Shown here: piece after piece, positions 8,465-17,448 of the stretch
How positions within the stretch are numbered: position 1 is the first letter of the stretch
Layout of the letters: the number at the start of each line of letters is the position of its first letter
Origin: Rickettsiella endosymbiont of Aleochara curtula
GTDB taxonomy: Bacteria; Pseudomonadota; Gammaproteobacteria; Diplorickettsiales; Diplorickettsiaceae
Assembly (NCBI RefSeq): GCF_964030935.1
Contig: NZ_OZ034990.1
Coordinates: 744,001 to 808,000, forward strand
Reading direction: 5' to 3'
Length of the DNA stretch: 64,000 bases
Notes under the pieces: model-generated
The model's database searches: none
Told to the model about the DNA's origin: nothing
What the model saw: the letters and a program-made list of their open reading frames with translations, nothing else
Translations under genes and position numbers: made by a program

Positions 8465-9701
8465 CCTTCATCCCTGTTGTTAAAATTTCCACTATATTTA
8501 TTAAAGCTTCAAGCGTCCTATAAATATCTTCTTTTTTATTAATAATACTTGGTGCAATACGTAAACAAGAATTTCTATAGGGTGTTTGGCCTATCATAAT
8601 TTTTTTTTCTAACATAGCATCGACAATTGTTGTAGGATTGCATCCAATTACATCAAAACAAACTAACCCTGAAGAAATTTTTTTTTCTAACGGGGTATAC
8701 AGACGAATCCCCTGGATTTTTTTTAATCCTTCTTTGCATATATCCGCTAGTAGCAAAATTTTTTGGTTTATTATGGTTTTTCCAATGCTATTATTAAAAT
8801 TAAACGCTTCTGTTAATGCCCAGCGATATTCAAAATTTGGAAACCCTCCTGGGTTACAGCTACGGGCAGGGGGGCAAAATGTATTTTCATATTCTTTTTT
8901 TCTCCAAGGAAGAAATGCGGGTAGATCGAACGAAGCACTAATAGGAATTAAACGCATCCAAGCTTCTTCTGTACCCCATACCAAACCCGTGCCTCTTGGC
9001 CCATGTAACCATTTATGACAACCGCTAATCAAAAAATCGCATCCGATATCTGTTACATTATTAAAATCTTCTACCCCCAAACCATGTACTGCATCTATAC
9101 TTAAAATAATCCTTTCGTGTTTGATCCTAAATGTATTAATAGTCGCTATTAAATTTTGAATCTTTTTCATTGGTAATTTAACCCCCGTGCAAGAATGCAC
9201 CCAGGTTAGTGCTAATAATCTTGTTTTAGCATTAATATTTTTCTTTAGGTTTTTAATAATTTCTTGCTCGGTCACCTCTGCTGGATTTCTATACAATTCA
9301 ATTTTTTTGACTATCGCTCCTGAATGTTTTGCTTTAAAAAACAAAATTTTATCTGAAGCATAATGATCGTGAATGCTGGTTAAAATCTCATCGCCTGCAT
9401 CTAACTTAAAACCCATATAAACCAAGGCTAAACCTTCTGTTGTATTATTTGTTAATGCAATATTATCTGGATGGCTTAATAAATAATCTGCAGCAGCTTG
9501 TAAAACTTTTTCATTTAATGAATCTTTATTACGGTAAAATAAAGCTGGGTTTCGATTAAGTTGGTATTGATAATAATCAATCATATCCTGAACGCAATTT
9601 GGATGCGACGCTATTAGACACAAAGACAAATGGATATAATCTTCATCAAGATTAAACTGTTGCTTAAGAAATGTATCCAATGACCTATTCCGTTTTTTCA
9701 T
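8427..9701 (-). CDS. Class V PLP-dependent aminotransferase-fold enzyme (isopenicillin N epimerase-like)
   Basis: 424 residues. Fold-type I features: NNTTEGLALVYMGF (phosphate-binding turn), LTWVHSCTGVKLPM, the Asp of LSIDAVHGLG, and ISGCHKWLHGPRGTGLVWG with the Schiff-base Lys near residue 230. This arrangement matches the isopenicillin N epimerase / cysteine-desulfurase-like branch, whose members catalyse epimerisation, lyase or desulfuration steps. Specificity cannot be assigned. It overlaps the glycosyltransferase gene and lies 36 bp behind the MATE gene. Confidence 0.78.
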   Translation of the reverse strand: MKKRNRSLDTFLKQQFNLDEDYIHLSLCLIASHPNCVQDMIDYYQYQLNRNPALFYRNKDSLNEKVLQAAADYLLSHPDNIALTNNTTEGLALVYMGFKLDAGDEILTSIHDHYASDKILFFKAKHSGAIVKKIELYRNPAEVTEQEIIKNLKKNINAKTRLLALTWVHSCTGVKLPMKKIQNLIATINTFRIKHERIILSIDAVHGLGVEDFNNVTDIGCDFLISGCHKWLHGPRGTGLVWGTEEAWMRLIPISASFDLPAFLPWRKKEYENTFCPPARSCNPGGFPNFEYRWALTEAFNFNNSIGKTIINQKILLLADICKEGLKKIQGIRLYTPLEKKISSGLVCFDVIGCNPTTIVDAMLEKKIMIGQTPYRNSCLRIAPSIINKKEDIYRTLEALINIVEILTTGMKDEKHIMYNGYIK

Positions 9702-9737
9702 TTTGCTTTATATTGAGTTATATTCCTTTTCAGCCAC

Positions 9738-11390
9738 TCAAATATAGGGACATAAAGAAGGACCATTCCTTTCGATGGATTCAACTTGAAAATCAGGAAA
9801 GCTATGAGACCGAACTAAAGGAACTCTTGGAAAGAAATTAGCACTCGATGTAGCCGATATAGAATTTATTTCGGAAATAGATTGCTGTGAATCCATTAAA
9901 TCCTCAGTATCATCCAAAAATGCTGTTCTACTACCTGCCCATGCATCTTGTTGTAAAGGGGTCGATAAAAAAAATTGTGTCGTTCTAAACCAACGGATAC
10001 CCAACATAAGTGCCGCTAAAAACATACAAATACTCCGTCCTGCAAAGATTCCATCAACCTCTTTGTTGGCTAAAAAACCAATTAGATAAGACGATAAAAT
10101 CCCGATAAAACACATCGAAGATATATTAGTAATCATGGGATAAACATTATCACCTTGACCAATTAAAGCCCCCGTTAAAGTTTGACGTAGACCATCAAAT
10201 AATTGTCCAACTCCATTAATAATTAATAAACGCGATGTCGTTTGCAAAATCTCATCTGCATCAGCGTTATTAGTTAAAAAAAACTGGGTTAGCTGTCTAG
10301 GGACGGTTAAAAAAAATACCATACCGCATGCTGGTAATATTTGTGATAAAAGCATGGCTCTTATACCCACTCTTACCAACTCGGAATAATTCATTCTTGA
10401 ATATTGTTGGGCACTTAAGATCATCGTGACTTGCCCTAAGGCAAAACCAGGAACTGTTAGTATATAAACATACTGGCCAGCAATTTCAGCGGCTGTCAAA
10501 TTGGCATTACCAAAATAACCTGCCATCAACATAGAAACCCATAAAGCAATTACTTCGGCACCATTTTGCAAGCCTATCGGAAAACCTTTTTGCAGTAATT
10601 TACGAAAATTAGTTAAGCAGGGCCTTAGATTAAACGATAATAATCTATTTTGCCGATATTTTAAAGTAATATATACACTTCCCAGTAACAAGCTAACGGA
10701 CGACGAAATTCCATAAGCTATGCTCACAGCACTTTCTTTCCAATTATTTTTTTTGGTAATTAGCAAATATCCTAAACCAAAATTGCTAAGATTATTAACT
10801 ATATTAATTAATAAAATAGGCAAAGTATTCTCATGACTTAACAATATTTGTTGATTACCTAAACTTAAGAGATTAGCGACAAATCCAATACCATAATATT
10901 TAAAATAATTTTGGACATGCGAAAGCAACGTATCATCCTGACCTAAATCGGATAAAATAGGTTCGATAGTTAAGAAAAGGGGTACCGCGACTATATCGTA
11001 AGCCAAGGTTATTAATTGAATTTGTCGCCACAATACCCCTATATTTTTTGGCTCGGGGTTCCTTTGATTTCGCTCTTCCACCATCAATACGCTCGCCCCA
11101 TATAGACTACTACCCAAAGAAGCGACAAAAAGATTTTGTGTTGCAGTAATGAGCCCAGCAGAAGCAAGCGACTTAGCACTTAATCTAGAAAAAAGATATA
11201 CATTCCCAAATCCACCTAACATATTTGTTAAATGGGATAACATCAATGGCGCGGACATACCTAACATTTTCTTAAATGCTAGCATTGAAAAAACGACGGG
11301 TTCTTCTGAAAAATTTGAGGGGAGATAACTTATATGTTGACTGTCATCTTCCCTGTTTACTGCATCTTCATTAATAGTTTCTATGTCCAT
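9738..11390 (-). CDS. MATE-family multidrug/metabolite efflux transporter
   Basis: 550 residues. Two repeated six-helix halves: MLGMSAPLMLSHLTNMLGG opens the first and LLQKGFPIGLQNGAEVIALW the second, as in MATE cation antiporters. N- and C-terminal cytoplasmic tails of about 35 and 80 residues make it longer than the usual 450-480; the C-terminal tail is serine-rich. It probably exports a hydrophobic or cationic compound using an ion gradient. First gene of the minus-strand accessory run, divergent from udk across a 174-bp A+T-rich gap that must hold both promoters. Confidence 0.82.
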   Translation of the reverse strand: MDIETINEDAVNREDDSQHISYLPSNFSEEPVVFSMLAFKKMLGMSAPLMLSHLTNMLGGFGNVYLFSRLSAKSLASAGLITATQNLFVASLGSSLYGASVLMVEERNQRNPEPKNIGVLWRQIQLITLAYDIVAVPLFLTIEPILSDLGQDDTLLSHVQNYFKYYGIGFVANLLSLGNQQILLSHENTLPILLINIVNNLSNFGLGYLLITKKNNWKESAVSIAYGISSSVSLLLGSVYITLKYRQNRLLSFNLRPCLTNFRKLLQKGFPIGLQNGAEVIALWVSMLMAGYFGNANLTAAEIAGQYVYILTVPGFALGQVTMILSAQQYSRMNYSELVRVGIRAMLLSQILPACGMVFFLTVPRQLTQFFLTNNADADEILQTTSRLLIINGVGQLFDGLRQTLTGALIGQGDNVYPMITNISSMCFIGILSSYLIGFLANKEVDGIFAGRSICMFLAALMLGIRWFRTTQFFLSTPLQQDAWAGSRTAFLDDTEDLMDSQQSISEINSISATSSANFFPRVPLVRSHSFPDFQVESIERNGPSLCPYI

Positions 11391-11564
11391 TTATTATCCT
11401 TTTTTTATGATTTTCTTTATAATTATATTTTCACATATAATAGTTGTTTAACATAATAAAATTATTAAATAAATATAATATTAATCCATCAATATTTGTT
11501 ATGCCATTTACCTTTTTATAAAAAACTGCTAACTTACGGGCATTTATTCCATACTAAGGCTTGT

Positions 11565-12230
11565 ATGACTCAGCGCTGTATCATCATCGGTATCGCCGGG
11601 GCCTCTGCTTCGGGCAAGAGTTTATTGGCCAATACCATCGTAAAAGAGCTAGGCTCCGAGCAAGTCGCTGTCATTTCTGAAGACTCTTATTATAAGGATA
11701 ACAGTAACATCCCCTTTGAGAATCGTTTAGAAACCAATTATGATCACCCGGATGCGTTTGATCATCACCTGCTCATCAGTCATCTTAAGCAATTACAGGC
11801 TGGTAAATCCGTAGAAATTCCGATTTATAATCACACGTTACACATACGTGAACAGCAAACCCGACGCTTAGGTCCACATACGATCATTGTCTTAGAAGGT
11901 ATCTTGCTGTTTGCGGAAATTAGCTTAAGGGAATTGATGGATATCCGTATCTATATGGATACTCCGTTAGATGTTTGTTTAACTCGTCGCATCAAACGCG
12001 ATGTCATAGAGCGTGGTAGAGAAATCGGAGCCGTGTTAACACAATACCAACAAACCGTTCGTCCGATGTATTCCCAATTCATAGAGCCTTCGAAACATTA
12101 TGCTGATATCATTGTTCCACGTGGCGGCGAAAACCGGATTGCGATCGAACTCATCAAAGCAAAAATCCGAGAATTATTAAATAATTTTAGTAACAAAAGC
12201 AAAGAGGAAAACCATGGGTCTGCTAGATAA
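11565..12230 (+). CDS. udk: Uridine kinase
   Basis: 221 residues from ATG at 11565, with AAGG just upstream; the frame opens further upstream but family alignment and the ribosome site favour this start. P-loop [11 protein letters not shown] near 9-19, then SEDSYYKD and YDHPDAFD substrate motifs and the [12 protein letters not shown] lid. It phosphorylates uridine and cytidine in pyrimidine salvage. Its last 17 bp overlap fabI, so the two are probably cotranscribed. Confidence 0.93.
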   Translation: MTQRCIIIGIAGASASGKSLLANTIVKELGSEQVAVISEDSYYKDNSNIPFENRLETNYDHPDAFDHHLLISHLKQLQAGKSVEIPIYNHTLHIREQQTRRLGPHTIIVLEGILLFAEISLRELMDIRIYMDTPLDVCLTRRIKRDVIERGREIGAVLTQYQQTVRPMYSQFIEPSKHYADIIVPRGGENRIAIELIKAKIRELLNNFSNKSKEENHGSAR

Positions 12231-13029
12231 TAAACGTGCATTAATTGTTGGTTTAGCGAGTGATCGATCGATTGCTTACGGAATTGCTGAAGCCATGCAC
12301 CGCGAAGGAGCCAAACTAGCCTTTGCCTATCAAGGTGAAAAATTAAAAGAACGTGTCACTAAAATGGCTAATCGGGATTTTAATTCAGATATCGTCATTC
12401 CTTGCGATGTCAGTCGCGATGAAGAAATTACCGAACTTTTTAAACAACTGAATGTCACTTGGGATGGATTGGATATCTTGGTTCATTCGGTTGCTTATGC
12501 ACCTGCCGACCAATTACAAGGTGATTATCTCGACAATGTGAATCGTGAAGGTTTTAGAATTGCACATGATATCAGTAGTTACAGTTTAGCGGCATTAGCG
12601 AAAGCGGCGTTGCCCATGATGAAAGATCAAACTAACGGCGGAGCCATTCTAACACTCACATATCTTGGTGCAGAAAAGGCTTTGCAAAATTATAATATTA
12701 TGGGCTTAGCTAAGGCGAGTTTAGAGGCCAATGTCCGTTATCTGGCCAATAGTTTAGGCCCTAAGCACATCCGGATTAATGCTATCTCGGCGGGCCCCAT
12801 ACGCACACTCGCTGCCTCGGGCATTTCGGGCTTTCGAAAAATCTTGGCGTATAATGCGGCTGTTACGCCATTACGCCAAAATACTACGATAGAACAAGTC
12901 GGAAACACCGCGGCGTTCCTTTGTTCCGATATGGCTTCCGGTATTACCGGCGAAGTAGTGCATGTAGATGGTGGATTTCATGCCATCGTCGCCATGGGCG
13001 AGCCTACCGAAGCCGCAACAAAGATATAG
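12214..13029 (+). CDS. fabI: Enoyl-[acyl-carrier-protein] reductase (NADH), FabI
   Basis: 271 residues. The short-chain dehydrogenase variant typical of Fab[14 protein letters not shown] nucleotide loop and catalytic Y150, Y160 and K167 in [20 protein letters not shown] (E. coli Y146, Y156, K163). It catalyses the last reduction of each fatty-acid elongation cycle. The [13 protein letters not shown] substrate loop, where triclosan/isoniazid-class inhibitors act, is intact. GAGGAAA upstream of the ATG lies inside the end of udk. Confidence 0.96.
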   Translation: MGLLDNKRALIVGLASDRSIAYGIAEAMHREGAKLAFAYQGEKLKERVTKMANRDFNSDIVIPCDVSRDEEITELFKQLNVTWDGLDILVHSVAYAPADQLQGDYLDNVNREGFRIAHDISSYSLAALAKAALPMMKDQTNGGAILTLTYLGAEKALQNYNIMGLAKASLEANVRYLANSLGPKHIRINAISAGPIRTLAASGISGFRKILAYNAAVTPLRQNTTIEQVGNTAAFLCSDMASGITGEVVHVDGGFHAIVAMGEPTEAATKI

Positions 13030-13140
13030 CGAGAAAAGTCTATTTCTACCCTTATCAGCAGGCGTTCCGCGCATTAAACATTCGCATTCTTTATTGTGAG
13101 TGGTATATTACCTAGCCTAACAACATTGAGGGTGCTTGGT

Positions 13141-14394
13141 GTGTTCCGTCCTATCGCTTTATACATAGGTTTGCGTTATACGCGTGCAAAAAAGCGTAAT
13201 CATTTCATTTCCTTTATTTCGTTGACCTCGATGATAGGTATCGCACTCGGTGTGATGGTGCTAATCACAGTATTATCGGTGATGAATGGTTTTGATGATG
13301 CGATACGTGATCGCATCTATAATATAGCAACTCAAGTCACTATCACTGCGACGAATGGACATCCACTGACGCAAATTGCTCCGTTAACACAAAAAGTATC
13401 GCAACAGGCCGACGTTATTGCCAGCGCCCCCTATGCTGCGGGACAAGGTTTATTAATTGATCAAGGCCAACCGCATCCGATTATGATCACCGGTGTACTG
13501 CCTAATTTGGAGAAAAATGTCTCTGAAATACCGCATAAAATTGTGGAAGGTAATTTCAACTTAGAACCCGGTCAATATAATATTGTGTTGGGTGAAGAAT
13601 TAGCCTTAGGCTTGGGCATTCAAGTCGGAGACAAAGTTAATGTCATCACACCTAGTGTCAGCTTAACCCCTGTCGGAATTATTCCTCGCTTTAAAACCTT
13701 TACGGTCAGCGGAATTTTTCGTGTTGGACGAAGTTTTGGATTTGAAAGTGGCATGGCGTACGTCGCCCTAAAAGATGCACAAACATTGTTTCAATTGGGT
13801 CAAGGCGTAAGCGGCTTACGTTTAAAGTTAAATGATTTATATCTCGCACCGCGTGTTTCGAGTGCACTTAATAAAGCATTACCACCCTCTTATACCGTAA
13901 CTGATTGGACCAGTACCTTCGGTAGTTTGATATATGCTATTTCTTTAGAAAAAAGAATGATGTTTTTTATTTTATTATTACTAATCGCCATCTCGGCATT
14001 TAATTTAGTTTCATCGTTAATGATGGTGGTCACCGATAAACAATCCGATATTGCGATTTTGCGTACTTTGGGCGCGACTCCCGGTACGATTTTAAGTATT
14101 TTTATGGTTCAAGGTTGCGTGATTGGTTTTAGCGGTACTTTATTGGGCTTAATCGGTGGCATTGCATTGGCCTCTCAAGTGAGTAACATCTTAAGCTTTA
14201 TCGAACATGCCTTTCATGTGCAAATTTTTGCTTCTAATGTTTACTTTTTCGTAGATAAGTTACCTTCCAAAATTGAAACCGCTGACGTTATCCATATCTG
14301 TTTAGCTGCTTTGGGTATGAGCTTATTAGCCACCATTTATCCAGCATTAAAAGCCGCGCGTACACTTCCTGCGGAGGCTTTACGTTATGAATAG
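13141..14394 (+). CDS. lolC: Lipoprotein-releasing ABC transporter permease LolC/LolE
   Basis: 417 residues from GTG at 13141, chosen because GAGGG lies 8 nt upstream and the family begins MFxPxxLYIGLRYTRAK; a GTG at 13096 would add 15 unconserved residues. One N-terminal helix, a large periplasmic domain, then three C-terminal helices with SDIAILRTLGATPGTI, the LolCE coupling motif. With LolD it extracts lipoproteins from the inner membrane for LolA. Only one permease gene is present, so the complex is probably the LolF-type homodimer or the second permease is elsewhere. Confidence 0.93.
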   Translation: MFRPIALYIGLRYTRAKKRNHFISFISLTSMIGIALGVMVLITVLSVMNGFDDAIRDRIYNIATQVTITATNGHPLTQIAPLTQKVSQQADVIASAPYAAGQGLLIDQGQPHPIMITGVLPNLEKNVSEIPHKIVEGNFNLEPGQYNIVLGEELALGLGIQVGDKVNVITPSVSLTPVGIIPRFKTFTVSGIFRVGRSFGFESGMAYVALKDAQTLFQLGQGVSGLRLKLNDLYLAPRVSSALNKALPPSYTVTDWTSTFGSLIYAISLEKRMMFFILLLLIAISAFNLVSSLMMVVTDKQSDIAILRTLGATPGTILSIFMVQGCVIGFSGTLLGLIGGIALASQVSNILSFIEHAFHVQIFASNVYFFVDKLPSKIETADVIHICLAALGMSLLATIYPALKAARTLPAEALRYE

Positions 14395-15085
14395 ATCATC
14401 TAAACAGGATGCTGCTGTACTGAGTTGTACGCGTTTAAGTAAAACCTTTCACGATGGTTCACTGTATGTAGAAGTACTCAAACCTATCAATTTTTCTGTG
14501 CAAGCTCGCGAACGTATTGCTATCGTTGGTCCTTCAGGCGCAGGAAAAAGTACCTTACTACATTTATTAGGTGGATTGGATCGCCCTAGTTCTGGCGAAG
14601 TTTTTCTGGCAGGACAAAATTTAGCGGAATTGACCGAGAACCAGCGTAGTCAGCTGCGTAATCGTTATCTTGGTTTTATTTATCAATTTCACCATCTATT
14701 ACCTGAATTTAGTGTATTAGAAAATACGTGTATTCCTTTATTATTATCAGGTGTTAAGCCCTCCTTAGCCCAAAAGAAAGCACTTACTTTATTAAAAAAA
14801 GTCGGTCTGATACATCGGCAACACCATAAGCTCGGTGAATTATCCGGTGGAGAACGTCAACGCACTGCCATCGTCAGAGCGTTAGTTAACAATCCACTTT
14901 GTATCTTAGCGGATGAGCCCACGGGTAATCTCGATAGCCACACGGCCGAGCAGGTTTATCAAACTTTACTCGAACTCAATGAAGAATTTAATACCAGCTT
15001 AATTATCGTCACGCATGATCAAGGTCTCGCAAGTCGATTAGATCGAATTTTACATATGGAAGATGGCCAGTTAATGCCTGCTTGA
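14387..15085 (+). CDS. lolD: Lipoprotein-releasing ABC transporter ATP-binding protein LolD
   Basis: 232 residues. Walker A GPSGAGKST, Q-loop region GFIYQFHHLLPEFSVLEN (the QxHHLLPEF string is typical of LolD), signature LSGGERQRTA and Walker B CILADEPTGNLDS. ATPase of the LolCDE lipoprotein release complex. Its start overlaps the lolC end by 8 bp, so they are translationally coupled. Confidence 0.95.
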   Translation: MNRSSKQDAAVLSCTRLSKTFHDGSLYVEVLKPINFSVQARERIAIVGPSGAGKSTLLHLLGGLDRPSSGEVFLAGQNLAELTENQRSQLRNRYLGFIYQFHHLLPEFSVLENTCIPLLLSGVKPSLAQKKALTLLKKVGLIHRQHHKLGELSGGERQRTAIVRALVNNPLCILADEPTGNLDSHTAEQVYQTLLELNEEFNTSLIIVTHDQGLASRLDRILHMEDGQLMPA

Positions 15086-15120
15086 AAAAAATCTAATCAC
15101 CTTAAGCTGTTTGTTGTCAT

Positions 15121-15621
15121 TTAAAATTTTATAACACCATAGTTTTGTAAAATTTTTTTAAAATCCTTTTCTTGCATGGGCTTTACATACACATCATCGA
15201 CATCTAAAGCGAGATAATTTTTCTTGAAAGCTTCGTTAAGCCAACTACTGGTTAATATGATGGGTACCTTTTGATTAACATTACCCTCATCACTACGGAT
15301 TAAATTAATCAATACGTCAATGCTGCAATCCGGCAAATGGACATCTAAGAAAATAACTTGGTAAGCTAAGGTCAGTTTCTCTAGAGCACTGCGTGCAGAA
15401 TTAACACAATCCACCCGGCAACCAAATTTTTGAAGTTGATTGATATTGATTGTTTGACAAATTTTGTTATCGTCTATACATAAAATTCGCGCCAAAGAGT
15501 CAGTCATTTTTTTTGTAGGTAAGCTTAATTCTTCTAAAGATTTTTTCAACATGGGGTGAAAGCAATTTCCAAAATCTTTAATTTTTCCAACGAGGTTAGC
15601 TCGTAATTTTAAAATTGACAT
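15121..15621 (-). CDS. Stand-alone response-regulator receiver protein
   Basis: 166 residues from ATG at 15621 (GGAGAA 6 nt upstream). About 45 N-terminal residues of no recognised family are followed by a receiver domain: D50-D51 in ILCIDDNK, likely phospho-acceptor D93 in VIFLDVHLPD, S in ILTSSW and K in VYVKPM. No DNA-binding or enzymatic output domain. A similar orphan receiver lies at the left edge of the window. Partner kinase unknown. Confidence 0.82.
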   Translation of the reverse strand: MSILKLRANLVGKIKDFGNCFHPMLKKSLEELSLPTKKMTDSLARILCIDDNKICQTININQLQKFGCRVDCVNSARSALEKLTLAYQVIFLDVHLPDCSIDVLINLIRSDEGNVNQKVPIILTSSWLNEAFKKNYLALDVDDVYVKPMQEKDFKKILQNYGVIKF

Positions 15622-15690
15622 TATTCTTCTCCATAAATTAGCAATCGTTTTATTTCCCATCACTTGATCGTTATAAAACTAGATCGCGAT

Positions 15691-15745
15691 AGTCTACGGA
15701 TTGCGAGCGTGTTGCGCGCCGTAATCCAGGAACTTAAAGTAGACT
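15691..15745. repeat. Inverted-repeat element, CGTCATTGCGAG-like (copy C1, degenerate)
   Basis: Nested inverted repeats AGTCTA..TAGACT and GGATT..AATCC enclose GCGAGCGTGTTGCGCGCC. The core resembles the better-preserved CGTCATTGCGAGC elements at 32453 and 42594, but the first half of that motif is altered. Confidence 0.5.
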
Positions 15746-15943
15746 CTAGGTATTAATCCTTTTTAGCCAGTAACAAAGTAAAATCAGCATAGCTAAATCA
15801 CTATGGTCTAATCCACATAGCTTATTTTAAATAAAAACAACTCTTACTATCCACTCTATCGAGGATATTCGTTATAATGGATAAACTTAACGAGATGTTT
15901 CCTTTATTGTAGGCTTGAGTTGTGTCTATAAAATAATGATAGA

Positions 15944-16069
15944 TATACTCTTCGCACTTGAATTTTTGGCTGTATTGTCGCTCAACGCGCAATCCTCATG
16001 TATATTATAGGGACAAAGGTTGCTCCTTTTCGCGGCGCCTTGCCAAAAATTTAATTGCTTTGAGCATAG
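15944..16069 (-). repeat. Family A palindromic repeat, copy A2
   Basis: Reverse-oriented copy: begins TATACTCTTCGCACTTGAAT and ends near the TTAATTGCTTTGAGCATA head. It is more diverged at the head than other copies. It lies in the large gap and touches no gene boundary. Confidence 0.85.
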
Positions 16070-16338
16070 TTTTAAATGTCATGAAAACTCAGCTTAAATT
16101 TAAAGTAAACATCAACTACTAACCTGTTATTTAAACTCCAGGGTATTTTTATAGCTATTATTAAAAATTTTTTAGCACTATTTCAGTTAAGCCGGAAAAT
16201 TTATTTATTTTAGATAAGTAATGTTAACCGGTGAACTAAACTATTTTTAGTTAATTTTTTAACCCTATTTTTAAATTATTAAATGCAAAGAATCTACATA
16301 GACAAAGTACCTACAATAAAAAATGTAACGCTCAAGTT

Positions 16339-16363
16339 ATTTAGTCTTTTATTAAGACTAAAT
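16339..16363. promoter_or_regulatory. Perfect inverted repeat, candidate operator of the HTH regulator
   Basis: ATTTAGTCTT and AAGACTAAAT are perfect 10-bp arms around a 5-bp spacer, centred about 58 bp upstream of the regulator's ATG. Size and position suit a dimeric HTH repressor autoregulating its own promoter; a terminator is unlikely because no gene ends nearby on this strand. Confidence 0.5.
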
Positions 16364-16408
16364 ATTATCTTAATAGATATTTTATGTCAAATTTAGTAAA
16401 GGAAGATA

Positions 16409-17137
16409 ATGAAAAAGCATCCTAAGTCCAAAAAAGAAAAAAACACTATAGTGTCAATGGATATTCAAGAACGTGCCAATCGATTAAGATTTTTGCGTAA
16501 AATGTCGCATCTTTCGATGAAAGAATTTGCTCAACATTGTAATCTTGGCTTAACCACTGTTAACTATTGGGAACAAGGATATAGTAGTGTCACTGAACGT
16601 GGGGCACAAAAAGTCTGCAAGTCTATGCGTGAAGAAGGCATCGAGTGTTCGGTGATCTGGTTAATGACAGGTTATGGCGAACCGCCGAAGGTAACTGATT
16701 CAAGTAAACTTTCCAAATTAAATTATAAAAATCTTGCTTCATTAACCAGAACCTCTATTAGTGAAAAGAAATTTGATTACCCGACGGAAAATACTGAAAT
16801 TAAAGAGGAATTAGCACTTTTTAGAAAAAATTATCCTGAGCATCTGATCTATCTAATTGATAATGAGAGTATGCATCCACTTTATAGCCCTGGTGATCTC
16901 GTCGCTGGAAAAAAATTAACGGATAAAAATATGGAGCTGGCTCATGGTGCAGACTGTATCGTTGAAGTTGAAGGAAGAGAATTATTGATTAGACGCGTAA
17001 AAATTGGTCATGTTGCTAATAGTTACGATCTGTATGTTGTTAATTCGGATGCTTCCTTAGAATTTCCGCCTTTACGCAATATCAAAGTATTATCCCTAGC
17101 ACCGATTATCCGAATCTGGAAACCGGTTAAATTTTAA
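16409..17137 (+). CDS. XRE-family HTH regulator with degenerate S24 (LexA/CI-like) C-terminal domain
   Basis: 242 residues. Helix-turn-helix at about 34-58 (MKEFAQHCNLGLTTVNYWEQG), linker, then an S24-like fold with DNESMHPLYSPGD (Ser154 in the nucleophile position). In LLIRRVKI the residue aligning with LexA's catalytic Lys is Arg195, and no Ala-Gly cleavage pair is evident, so RecA-stimulated self-cleavage is unlikely. AAGGAAG precedes the ATG. Target genes are unknown; the inverted repeat just upstream is a candidate autoregulatory site. Confidence 0.78.
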   Translation: MKKHPKSKKEKNTIVSMDIQERANRLRFLRKMSHLSMKEFAQHCNLGLTTVNYWEQGYSSVTERGAQKVCKSMREEGIECSVIWLMTGYGEPPKVTDSSKLSKLNYKNLASLTRTSISEKKFDYPTENTEIKEELALFRKNYPEHLIYLIDNESMHPLYSPGDLVAGKKLTDKNMELAHGADCIVEVEGRELLIRRVKIGHVANSYDLYVVNSDASLEFPPLRNIKVLSLAPIIRIWKPVKF

Positions 17138-17448
17138 TGGGTGTTTACTGAGTGTTTCTGTTCTGGCTTTTCCACTAGCATATAAAATAGCTCGTTAGGT
17201 TTTACCATATTCAGATCGCGACGTGCGTGCGCTTCTAATGCGACTTTACCTGACTTAAGATCCTTGATTTCTGCCACCATCGCCGTATTGCGTTGGCCCA
17301 TTTGTGCATTTTCTTTCATTTGCTGAGCAATCTGTTTCTTAAGTTGATGTACTCGCCATACGCCATCTTGTACAAACCATAGTTTGTATTGCAAACTTAA
17401 AAAAAGTACGGTCAAAATAGCTATGAGAGATTTCATTGATTTAAGCAT
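17134..17448 (-). CDS. ftsB: Cell division protein FtsB
   Basis: 104 residues. Short cytoplasmic start, one membrane helix (about 7-24), then a coiled coil (about 33-70) and a [14 protein letters not shown] tail, as in the DivIC/FtsB family. It links FtsL and FtsQ in the divisome. Its ATG overlaps the eno stop (ATGCTTAA), giving translational coupling; the conserved eno-ftsB order supports the call. A second Met four codons in is an alternative start. Confidence 0.9.
   Translation of the reverse strand: MLKSMKSLIAILTVLFLSLQYKLWFVQDGVWRVHQLKKQIAQQMKENAQMGQRNTAMVAEIKDLKSGKVALEAHARRDLNMVKPNELFYMLVEKPEQKHSVNTH

Larger units (their letters stand above)
15622..16408. other. 787-bp non-coding, repeat-rich gap
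   Basis: No credible gene is visible on either strand. It contains an inverted-repeat element (15691-15745), a reverse-oriented family A copy (15944-16069), and A+T-rich DNA leading to a perfect inverted repeat (16339-16363) before the HTH regulator. The rest shows nothing recognisable. Confidence 0.7.

Noticed and set aside
8638-9018. 126-residue plus-strand ORF inside the class V PLP enzyme gene
   Set aside because: Antisense shadow; no ribosome site and no domain.
4085-11390. Nonribosomal peptide or polyketide cluster
   Set aside because: No carrier, condensation, adenylation or ketosynthase domains; only tailoring and transport genes.
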